From: Bacteroidales bacterium
GTDB lineage: Bacteria > Bacteroidota > Bacteroidia > Bacteroidales > JAADJA01
NCBI GenBank assembly: GCA_020438105.1
Contig: JAGQVE010000002.1
Coordinates: 145,328 to 209,327, forward strand
Length of the DNA: 64,000 bases
Reading direction: 5' to 3'
Shown here: positions 29,063 to 36,258 of the stretch, in pieces
Layout of the letters: each line of letters starts with the position of its first letter
Numbering within the stretch: position 1 is the first letter of the stretch
Program-made: the position numbers and the translations under genes
Notes under the pieces: model-generated
The model's input: only the letters and a program-made list of their open reading frames with translations
Told to the model about the DNA's origin: nothing
The model's database searches: none

Positions 29063-30184
29063 TTACACACCTATATGAAATCCAAAGGACTTCAATTTTA
29101 ATTTAACTTCTTCACCAGCGTTATGAAGGATCAATTCCCAACCTGAATTTTCATGCCGATACACATAATTTCTCCGCAAATCCTTAAAATGATCCGGAGC
29201 GGATTTTAAAGTAACGGAATCAGCATGAATGGGATAAACAGCATTAAAAACCATTCTGAATATTTCCAGGTTAGACAATCCTTGGCAATTCAATTCCATT
29301 TGCCTGGGATCAGCCGGGATGTTTGGGAACCAATCATCTTTTCCCAATCCGTAAAAATCGCTTACAGCATGAACAACCATCGCAGTGGCATTGGCCTTCC
29401 CTTCCACTGAATATCCGGCTATGTGGGGTGTTGAAATACCCGCCATATTCATTAATTCCTCATCAATTTCAGGTTCATTTTCCCAAACATCTATCACCAG
29501 TTTTTTTATAAAACCTTCACGGTAGGCATACTTGAGCACCTCTGTATCCAATACGGCACCCCGGGAAGTATTGATTAAAACAACCGGCCTGTTCAGTCCC
29601 TCGAAAAAGGACTCATTCAAAAGGTGAAATGTTTTATCTGCTCCCCCAAAGGTTAGCGGAACATGAATGGTAATATAATCGGCTTTTTGCTGAATTTCTT
29701 CCAGATTTACAAACCCTTCCTGCCCTTCGGCTCTTGCACGGGGCGGATCGTTCAATAAAACGTTCATGCCCAGCAATTCAGCAACTCTTTTTATTCTTGA
29801 GCCAATTTCGCCAACTCCAATTATACCGATCGTTTTACCTACCAAATCGAGTTTCTCATTTGCAGCCTTCTCAATCAGTCCTGATGTAACATATTGCTCA
29901 ACAGCACCAGCATTGCTGCCTTTTGCGGTAGCCCATTCAATATTGTGATCCATGCAATATAGCTTGTCGATATGGTCATCACCAATTGTGGCAGTTACAA
30001 TAAATTTAACAGCTGTTTTTTTGAGTAAATCAGCATTGCATTGCGTAATTGAACGTGTTAGTAAAACATCGGCATCTACAAGCAAATTGCTATTAATTTC
30101 ATCACCGGGGAGGTAAACAATCTCTCCATAAGGTTCAAAAACCCCTTTGAGGAAAGGTATTTTGTCGTCGGCAACAATTTTCAT
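29063..30184 (-). CDS. pdxB: 4-phosphoerythronate dehydrogenase
   Basis: A 373-residue D-2-hydroxyacid dehydrogenase with the NAD-binding GIIGVGEIGSRIK loop, the RGAVLDTEVL segment and the catalytic His in STPHIAGYS. The C-terminal PdxB-type dimerisation extension separates it from SerA and LdhA. It oxidises 4-phosphoerythronate in vitamin B6 (pyridoxal phosphate) synthesis. It is the first gene of pdxB-tkt, with a -7 promoter box about 80 bases upstream. Confidence 0.92.
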   Translation of the reverse strand: MKIVADDKIPFLKGVFEPYGEIVYLPGDEINSNLLVDADVLLTRSITQCNADLLKKTAVKFIVTATIGDDHIDKLYCMDHNIEWATAKGSNAGAVEQYVTSGLIEKAANEKLDLVGKTIGIIGVGEIGSRIKRVAELLGMNVLLNDPPRARAEGQEGFVNLEEIQQKADYITIHVPLTFGGADKTFHLLNESFFEGLNRPVVLINTSRGAVLDTEVLKYAYREGFIKKLVIDVWENEPEIDEELMNMAGISTPHIAGYSVEGKANATAMVVHAVSDFYGLGKDDWFPNIPADPRQMELNCQGLSNLEIFRMVFNAVYPIHADSVTLKSAPDHFKDLRRNYVYRHENSGWELILHNAGEEVKLKLKSFGFHIGV

Positions 30185-30564
30185 AAGGCGCTTTTTAGTT
30201 ATTACAAATCTCTCCTTAAATTGATTGATTCAAAATGGCAGTTCATAACATCCTGATGACGGGCAAAAGTAAAAAAATAGTAATGTTGTATTTGGCGTGT
30301 TGAAAACTGATGAAAAATATCGGATTAATCAAATCTGGCTTAAAATGGCCTTTTCATTGATTAGTTATGTGCACTGATCGGATTAATTTGAGTCAGTTTA
30401 AGATGAATAAACAATTGTGCGCCTGAATCATCAAATTAGATCGCTCATAATCATCATACCCAATATTAAGCCCACTTTTACAAATTGTAATTTATAATTT
30501 AGAATTTCAATTTTTTATAAATCAAATTGAAAACGTGAGCCGGCGTGCCGTAGGTGCGCAATAA
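30185..30564. other. 380-bp intergenic region between hydE and pdxB
   Basis: It holds the pdxB promoter box, AT-rich sequence with simple inverted motifs (for example around 30482-30515), and a GC-rich hairpin at 30543-30559 (GCGTGCC/GGTGCGC with two G-T pairs, loop GTA) 5 bases beyond the hydE stop, which could help end the hydF-hydE transcript. I see no gene. It is also the left boundary of the GC-richer hydrogenase block. Confidence 0.6.
30264..30271 (-). promoter_or_regulatory. Bacteroidota -7 box (TACTTTTG) for pdxB-tkt
   Basis: TACTTTTG on the minus strand lies about 80 bases before the pdxB ATG. The -33 element is not evident. Confidence 0.5.
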
Positions 30565-31665
30565 CTACGAATCAAATCCCAATCCCTTTACCCGATTCGC
30601 AAAATGCTTCGAATCCCCCCACTCCCCAAATTTGATCTGATATCCGTTTAAGTTACCAGATTCATTGATCTTTTTAATCAACGCATCAGCCTCGGTGAGG
30701 TAGGGTTTATTTTCATAGAGGAAATAGTTTTCCCGGTATTTCAAGGGCGTGAAATTGGGCATCAGCACATTGGCTCCGGAACAAATCGCTTGCATCCGAC
30801 CATCATCTGCAAGCGAATCGAGAGCAGTGGCCGCTGCAATGTTTATGTCGGGCATTAAGATACGTAAAACTGCAATCATTAGCAGTGAAAGTGCCAGCCG
30901 TTCATCTTTCGGTAACAGTTGATCTCTTTTTTCAAACAAAGGTGTATCCTTGTGTTCGATGTAGGGACCCATACCCACCATATCTACATTAAGCATTTTC
31001 AACATCAGCAGGTCATCGGCGAGGTTTTCGGGAGTTTGACCAGGCAACCCGATCATCATACCCGAACCTACCTGGTAACCGGTCTCTTTCAGGTATTGCA
31101 GGGAGTTCAGCCGGTTCAGCAGGAAATGTTTTTTATTGTTGGGATGGATCTTATAATAAAGATCGGGATCGGATGCTTCGAAACGCAACAAATACCGGTG
31201 TGCTCCACTGTCGAACCATCGCTGGTAGGTCTCTTTGGATTGATCACCGCAAGACAGTGTGATGCCCAGCTTTCCGTGCGATAAAATTTTGATCTTACGA
31301 ACCAGGTTGTCGATCTTGATGATGAAATCCTCGTTTGTTCGTTCTCCCGATTGGATCACCACCGAACCGTAATTATTTTCAAACGCATGCTGGGCACAAG
31401 CAATCACTTCATCTTCTTCGAGGCAATATCGCTCCACCTGCGCATTTCCGGTGCGAATGCCACAATAGAGGCAATTTTTTTCACACCTGTTCGAAAACTC
31501 GATCAGACCCCGCAAGTAAACATTTTTACCAACGTTTTCAGACCTCACCTTAGCTGCTTTCTGAAAAATCAGGTCCCGCTCCGCTTTGCTAGTCACAGTA
31601 AGCAACCGGATCAGGTCTTCGCGCGTCAACAATTCTTTATCCAATATATGAACAATGTCAGGCAT
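30565..31665 (-). CDS. hydE: [FeFe]-hydrogenase H-cluster maturase HydE (radical SAM)
   Basis: A radical SAM enzyme with the CX3CX2C cluster motif (CEKNCLYC) close to the N-terminus, after the RGLIEFSNRC lead typical of HydE/PylB. With HydF and HydG it builds the diiron subcluster of the H-cluster. I place the start at the ATG ending at 31665 (366 residues, MPDIVHILDK), overlapping the hydF end by 8 bases. An ATG at 31707 adds 14 residues and would overlap hydF by 50 bases. The neighbouring hydF and hydG settle HydE against BioB or PylB. Confidence is high in the function, moderate in the start. Confidence 0.93.
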   Translation of the reverse strand: MPDIVHILDKELLTREDLIRLLTVTSKAERDLIFQKAAKVRSENVGKNVYLRGLIEFSNRCEKNCLYCGIRTGNAQVERYCLEEDEVIACAQHAFENNYGSVVIQSGERTNEDFIIKIDNLVRKIKILSHGKLGITLSCGDQSKETYQRWFDSGAHRYLLRFEASDPDLYYKIHPNNKKHFLLNRLNSLQYLKETGYQVGSGMMIGLPGQTPENLADDLLMLKMLNVDMVGMGPYIEHKDTPLFEKRDQLLPKDERLALSLLMIAVLRILMPDINIAAATALDSLADDGRMQAICSGANVLMPNFTPLKYRENYFLYENKPYLTEADALIKKINESGNLNGYQIKFGEWGDSKHFANRVKGLGFDS

Positions 31666-32869
31666 ATACTTTTCGAAAGGGTTCTGTAACACGGTCAAAC
31701 ATTCCATTCACCCAGGCGATGGCCATGCCGTAGTTGGAGATGGCGATTTGTGCGTCTTTGGCCGGTTTCAGACGGCTGCGCAACTGTTTCCGCGTCACCA
31801 TGCAGCCCCCGCACTGGATCACCATTTTATAATCTTCCGTGTTGCGACTGATCTTATCCAGACCGGCCACAATATCAAATTTTATGTTTTTCCCGGTATA
31901 TTCTTTGATCCAGTTGGGCAACTTAAACCGACCAATGTCATCGCAATTCACCTGGTGGGTACACGATTCGAGGATCAGTACACGGTCGCCGTCCTGGAGT
32001 TCATCAATTTTTGGCGTTCCATCAAGATAAGCCTTAAAATCGCCCCGAAACCGGGCCAGCATAATGCTGAAACTGGTAAACGGCACATGTGCCGGGACAA
32101 TGTCTTTCATCTTCCCGAACACCTGGCTATCGGTGATGGCGAGTTTGGGTGTAATGCCCGAGGTTTTGAAAAAGTTTTCCACCTGGTCTTCCTTCAATAC
32201 AATGTTGATGGCATCATTGTCGAGCACATCACGAATGGCAATCACCTGCGGCAGGATCATCCGTCCGTCGGGGGCTTCGTTATCGATGGGCGTGATCAGC
32301 AGCACATAGTCGCCTTTGCCAATCACATCGCCCAACAGTGGCGGTTTCTGGAAGACTGACTCAGGAATTTTATTTCGCAATGCTTTAATGACCGGATCTA
32401 AATCGTATCCCGTTTGGGAGCTGAAGTCCAGCACAATCGTATCGGAAATATTTTCGATATCCGATTTGATCTTGCTTTGCAGTGGCTCGATATCAAATTT
32501 ATTATGAACAACAATAAAAGGAATGTCATAATTGCCGAAAGCGTTGACGAGATCGGCTTCAAATGCACCGAAAGTATTTTCAGAAATCATCAATACCGCC
32601 ACATCTACCATCTTTAAAACTTCCAGCGACTTTTCAATTCGTTTGTTGCCAAGTATTCCTTCATCATCAATACCGGCGGTATCCACCACGATGGCGGGAC
32701 CGATACCAAATATCTCGATCGACTTTTTCACCGGATCTGTAGTGGTACCGGCCTGTTCCGAAACGATGGCAATCTCTTGCCCTACCAGTGCGTTGATGAA
32801 AGAGCTTTTACCAGTATTTCGCCGCCCGAAGATGCCGATGTGTGGTTTGTTGTCGCGCGATTTATTCAT
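31658..32869 (-). CDS. hydF: [FeFe]-hydrogenase maturation GTPase HydF
   Basis: A 403-residue protein with a GTPase domain (P-loop GRRNTGKSSF, DTAGID, NKFD), a dimerisation domain and a C-terminal FeS domain with CTH and QCGGC separated by 46 residues. HydF is the scaffold on which the diiron unit is assembled before transfer to HydA. Most HydF proteins have HCxxC at the second site; the His is Gln here. It overlaps hydE and is the first gene of a two-gene unit, separated from hydG by a terminator. I see no TAnnTTTG box before it. Confidence 0.94.
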   Translation of the reverse strand: MNKSRDNKPHIGIFGRRNTGKSSFINALVGQEIAIVSEQAGTTTDPVKKSIEIFGIGPAIVVDTAGIDDEGILGNKRIEKSLEVLKMVDVAVLMISENTFGAFEADLVNAFGNYDIPFIVVHNKFDIEPLQSKIKSDIENISDTIVLDFSSQTGYDLDPVIKALRNKIPESVFQKPPLLGDVIGKGDYVLLITPIDNEAPDGRMILPQVIAIRDVLDNDAINIVLKEDQVENFFKTSGITPKLAITDSQVFGKMKDIVPAHVPFTSFSIMLARFRGDFKAYLDGTPKIDELQDGDRVLILESCTHQVNCDDIGRFKLPNWIKEYTGKNIKFDIVAGLDKISRNTEDYKMVIQCGGCMVTRKQLRSRLKPAKDAQIAISNYGMAIAWVNGMFDRVTEPFRKVYA

Positions 32870-33000
32870 AGTAATTTGGTAGTTTTTATTAAAAATTTTA
32901 TTGGTATTGTGGCATTTTGAGCTTTCGTGTTTTTGTGGCAGGAAAATTTGCCACTAAATCACAAAACCACAAAATTCACTAATTGATTTCATTCAGTAAA

Positions 33001-33040
33001 AAATAAAAAAGGGTCAGCAGTCTGTTCAGACCACCGACCC
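33001..33040 (-). terminator. Intrinsic terminator downstream of hydG
   Basis: Read on the minus strand, GGGTC...GACCC (33036-33040 with 33011-33015) encloses a second GTCT/AGAC stem (33020-33023 with 33028-33031) and is followed by TTTTTTATTT. It ends the transcript carrying the receiver-kinase gene and hydG. Confidence 0.85.
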
Positions 33041-33102
33041 GCTACGACAAATTAAAATTAAAAGTGTGTGTATGTTATTTATTAGCAAACTGATATTAAT
33101 AT

Positions 33103-33152
33103 AGCAATGAGATTGCTTCTCCGCCAACTGGCGGATCGCAATGACGGTGGCA
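33103..33152. repeat. REP-like palindromic repeat
   Basis: The unit contains AGATTGCTTC, a central CCGCCAACTGGCGG palindrome and ATCGCAATGACGG. On the other strand it begins CCGTCATTGCGA and ends GAAGCAATCT, a form I recognise as a dispersed intergenic repeat in many genomes and metagenome assemblies. Confidence 0.6.
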
Positions 33153-33176
33153 GTGTATTTGTTCCTTTTTCTCATT

Positions 33177-34604
33177 TTAGAAATAAATATCCCTCTCACC
33201 TGCTTTGATCCGTTCGATGCGGCTTTGCAATTCGCCTTTCCGGTTGAAACCGTTGAGTTGTTCGATGTTTTCATTGATCACCGTCCAACCCTTTTTCTTT
33301 GTTTCTTTGGGTGCATAATCCATGAGGTATTCGGCCAGGGTTAAAATGGCATTGGGTGTACAATAGCGTTTGATAAATCCCGGAACCGAAAACTCCATAA
33401 AATGCTCGCCGGTTCTCCCTTTGCGGTAACAGGCCGTGCAAAACGACGGTAAATAACCATTTCCCAGCAACTCATCAATCACCTCATTCAAACTCCGGTC
33501 GTCGCGGATCAGGAACTGCTCCTTATCGAGATTTTGTGCCTGTTTGAATTCTTCGGCATAAGCGCCAAGTTCGATCTTTGTTCCTGCATCGATCTGCGAA
33601 CAACCGAACTGTAACACTTCATCCCGGATATGCCTTGGTTCCCTTGCCGTCAGGATCATCCCGGTGTAAGGGACAGCCAATCTTAAAATGGCTACGATCC
33701 TTACGAATTCCTCATCCGAAACCAGGTAATCTTCATCGATGTTGATGTCCGAAGCATTTTGAAGACGCGGGAACGAAATCGTATGCGGTCCCACATTAAA
33801 ACACGCTTCGAGGTGGTTTACATGACGCACCAGTCCCATCACTTCAAACCGCCAGTCGCACAATCCGAACAATGCGCCGATCCCCACATCATCGATGCCG
33901 GCTTCAAATGCGGTGTCGAGCGAGGTGAGCCGGTATTCATAATCGGCCTTTTTACCGCCTTCGTGATATTTTTTATAGGTATCGGGATGATAGGTCTCTT
34001 GAAAAATCTGATAGGTGCCTATGCCGGCTTCGTGTACCTTTTTGAACCCTTCCAGATCAAGCGGTGCCGCATTGATGTTCACCCGCCTGATCTCACCATT
34101 TCCTTTTTTAACCTGGTAAACCGTTTTCACTGTCTCGGCAATATAATCCGCCGAATAGTTTTTATGTTCGCCATAAACGAGGATCAACCGTTTCTGTCCG
34201 TTCTCTTCGAGTGCCTCCACATTTTTGATGATCTCATCATGACTCAACGTCCGGCGCTCCGCATGTGGATTGGAAGCCCTGAAACCGCAATAACGGCAGT
34301 TGTTCGAGCAAAAGTTGCCAATGTACAAAGGGGCAAACAGCACGATGCGGTTTCCATAAACCGTTTCCTTCAGTGTCTTTGCACCCTCTTTGATCTGTTC
34401 GATCAATTCAGGATCGGTTGTATTCACGAGTACGGCCACATCCTGCATACTTAACCGCTGCTTGTTCAGCGATTTCTGAATGATCCGCTCCACCGATTCG
34501 CGATTCGACAAGGAAGTGCCAAGCATCAGTTCGATCTCCTGCGGATCAATAAAAGGCAGGCCCGGCCGGTCTTCTATGTTATATTTTTCTGGATTGAATT
34601 TCAT
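33177..34604 (-). CDS. hydG: [FeFe]-hydrogenase H-cluster maturase HydG (radical SAM)
   Basis: A 475-residue ThiH-like radical SAM enzyme. The N-terminal cluster motif is C99-x3-C103-x2-C106 (CSNNCRYC). The C-terminal domain has CTAC and a third Cys after 22 residues (CX2CX22C), the signature that separates HydG from ThiH. It splits tyrosine to p-cresol, CO and cyanide, the diatomic ligands of the H-cluster. It follows the receiver-kinase gene by 23 bases and ends before a terminator, so it is cotranscribed with that signalling gene and not with hydF-hydE. Confidence 0.95.
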   Translation of the reverse strand: MKFNPEKYNIEDRPGLPFIDPQEIELMLGTSLSNRESVERIIQKSLNKQRLSMQDVAVLVNTTDPELIEQIKEGAKTLKETVYGNRIVLFAPLYIGNFCSNNCRYCGFRASNPHAERRTLSHDEIIKNVEALEENGQKRLILVYGEHKNYSADYIAETVKTVYQVKKGNGEIRRVNINAAPLDLEGFKKVHEAGIGTYQIFQETYHPDTYKKYHEGGKKADYEYRLTSLDTAFEAGIDDVGIGALFGLCDWRFEVMGLVRHVNHLEACFNVGPHTISFPRLQNASDINIDEDYLVSDEEFVRIVAILRLAVPYTGMILTAREPRHIRDEVLQFGCSQIDAGTKIELGAYAEEFKQAQNLDKEQFLIRDDRSLNEVIDELLGNGYLPSFCTACYRKGRTGEHFMEFSVPGFIKRYCTPNAILTLAEYLMDYAPKETKKKGWTVINENIEQLNGFNRKGELQSRIERIKAGERDIYF

Positions 34605-34627
34605 TGTCGTAGTCTTTTATAGCTTTT

Positions 34628-35746
34628 TCAGTCCGGCAGGATCACCGTAAATTTCGATCCCACATCGGGCCGGCTTTCCACCCTGATCTCCCCGTCGTAC
34701 ATCTCCACCAGCTTTTTCACGATGGATAACCCCAGCCCGCTGCCGGTTATATTTTTTGTCTTAATATTTTTTATCCTAACAAACTCCCCAAAAAGTTTTG
34801 AAACCTCATCTTCGCTCATCCCTATGCCGGTATCTTCCACCGAAATTTCGAGGCTGCCGTTTTGTTTTTTCAGGTTTACCGTTACTTGCCCGCCTTCACG
34901 ATTATATTTCACAGCGTTGGAAAGCAGGTTGTTGAGAATGATCTCTATTTCACCGCGATCGGCATTGATGTAAATGCCTTCATCCTGCACCGGGTGAACT
35001 TTCACATTTCGTTGTTGCGCCAGCGGCTCGATGGTATCCCTCGCAATCCGGAAAACTTCCGTGATATCCACCGGTTTAAAATCCCGGGTTTTCACGCCTG
35101 TTTCGATCTTTGTCAGGTCAAGCAAGTCCGAGATCAGCGTTCGCATTCCTTTGAGCCTTTCCAGCGAACGGTCGATCATCACCTTGTAATCCCCGATATT
35201 TTCGCCTACCTGTTTGTCATGCATGATCTGCAGATATCCTTCGATGGCATTCACGGGACTTTTCAGCTCATGCGACAACACCGACAAAAACTGGAATCGC
35301 AATTGTTGTCCATCCTCATTCATTTTGCGGGAAATGCGTTTCAGAAACAGGTGTTTGGTGATGTTTTCCATGGCAGACTTCAGTTCCTGTGGTGTAAATG
35401 GTTTGGGAACAAAGTTGAAAGCGCCATTGTTGGTTGCCTTCACCGCCAGGTCGAGGGAAGCGTAGGAAGTGATCATCATCACTTCGGCATCGTAATTTTT
35501 TTTGTTGATGTATTCGAGCACCTCGATTCCATGGATGCCGGGAAGTTTATTGTCGAGCAACACAATGTCGATCTGCTGGCTATCGATGATTTCGATGGCC
35601 TTTTCACCCGTTTCTGCGTCGATCATCGCGAAATCAAAAGCCTCATCCATGAAAGGATAACCCACCGTAAAATTTTGCAGGATGCGGTTGATACCGGAGC
35701 GGATGCCGGGTTCGTCGTCGACTACAAGTACTTTGAGTATTGCCAT
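34628..35746 (-). CDS. Response-regulator receiver fused to histidine kinase
   Basis: A 372-residue soluble hybrid. An N-terminal receiver (residues 1-125, phospho-acceptor Asp65, Lys115 of VPKPF) is joined to a HisKA domain (His159 in LSHELKSP) and a HATPase domain (NNLLSNAVKYN, DTGIGM, GSGLGLSI). There is no sensor and no membrane segment, so its input is probably phosphate from another kinase, such as the hydrogenase-kinase encoded nearby. It could act as a relay. It is cotranscribed with hydG. A terminator-like hairpin lies 16 bases before its start, so expression may be stepped down from the hydrogenase genes. Confidence 0.92.
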   Translation of the reverse strand: MAILKVLVVDDEPGIRSGINRILQNFTVGYPFMDEAFDFAMIDAETGEKAIEIIDSQQIDIVLLDNKLPGIHGIEVLEYINKKNYDAEVMMITSYASLDLAVKATNNGAFNFVPKPFTPQELKSAMENITKHLFLKRISRKMNEDGQQLRFQFLSVLSHELKSPVNAIEGYLQIMHDKQVGENIGDYKVMIDRSLERLKGMRTLISDLLDLTKIETGVKTRDFKPVDITEVFRIARDTIEPLAQQRNVKVHPVQDEGIYINADRGEIEIILNNLLSNAVKYNREGGQVTVNLKKQNGSLEISVEDTGIGMSEDEVSKLFGEFVRIKNIKTKNITGSGLGLSIVKKLVEMYDGEIRVESRPDVGSKFTVILPD

Positions 35747-35762
35747 TTTAATTTGTCATTTT

Positions 35763-35817
35763 AAAAAAGACATGCAGGCATTTGATTAACTTCATTCACA
35801 GGTCATGCCCGCATGTC
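35763..35817 (-). terminator. Intrinsic terminator/attenuator upstream of the receiver-kinase gene
   Basis: Two 13-base arms (35805-35817 and 35769-35781, GACATGCAGGCAT type with one mismatch) enclose a 23-base loop and are followed on the minus strand by TTTTTT. It would end or weaken the transcript coming from hydCBA and the sensor kinase. Confidence 0.75.
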
Positions 35818-35854
35818 ATACTAACCAAATTACTAATCCAATTTTTGAGAAAAT

Positions 35855-36256
35855 TTAAATCTTCAACAACTTATTAATCTCCCTCTGCAACTGATCCGGC
35901 CGGATGCCTTTCTCGAGGTACTGATCGGCTTTGATCCAGTTGCGCTCTTCCTCGGTGTCGAGACCGAAGATCATCCCGGTTTCGGCAGTCACGGCTGTGG
36001 CAATGATCACCGGCACATCGGGGTATTTTTTCTTCATTTTATAGCTGAGGATGAAACCGCTGTCCTGGTTTTCCATCATCAGGTCGAAAATGGCCAGGTC
36101 GGGCTTTTCTGTTTCCATCAGCGCCTCGCCTTCTTTCTGGCTCTCCGCTGTTATCGTATCATATCCAAAGCGTTCCACCTGCATTTTCATCTGTGTCAGC
36201 ACATCGATATCGTCATCCACGATCATGATCTTTTTTCTTGCTTCCATTGCTTTCAA
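35855..36256 (-). CDS. Stand-alone response-regulator receiver
   Basis: A 133-residue receiver with the acidic pocket VDDD and phospho-acceptor Asp58 (LAIFDLMM) and no output domain. Between the fourth strand (VIIATAVT) and the final Lys-containing segment (YLEKGI) is an insertion of about 20 residues, longer than in CheY. It starts 2 bases after the hydrogenase-kinase stop, so it is the natural first partner for that kinase. The likely start is Met1 or Met4. It ends before a terminator. Confidence 0.9.
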   Translation of the reverse strand: MKAMEARKKIMIVDDDIDVLTQMKMQVERFGYDTITAESQKEGEALMETEKPDLAIFDLMMENQDSGFILSYKMKKKYPDVPVIIATAVTAETGMIFGLDTEEERNWIKADQYLEKGIRPDQLQREINKLLKI

Positions 36257-36258
36257 AT

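Larger units (their letters stand above)
32870..33176. other. 307-bp gap between hydF and hydG
   Basis: It holds, from right to left, a REP-like repeat (33103-33152), the hydG terminator (33001-33040), and a GTGGCA/TGCCAC hairpin at 32935-32954 within a stretch resembling dispersed Bacteroidota intergenic repeats (CACAAAACCACAAAATTCAC). No gene is seen. hydF must use its own promoter here or depend on read-through. Confidence 0.6.

Noticed and set aside
31655..32359. Open frame of 234 codons on the plus strand over hydF
   Set aside because: hydF on the other strand has all GTPase and FeS motifs; this frame has no recognisable domain.
33177..34604. Thiamine enzyme ThiH
   Set aside because: The CX2CX22C C-terminal motif and neighbouring hydE and hydF identify HydG.
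34862..35764. Open frame of 300 codons on the plus strand over the receiver-kinase gene
   Set aside because: The opposite strand encodes a complete receiver and kinase with all motifs; the open frame is a by-product of GC-rich codon use.
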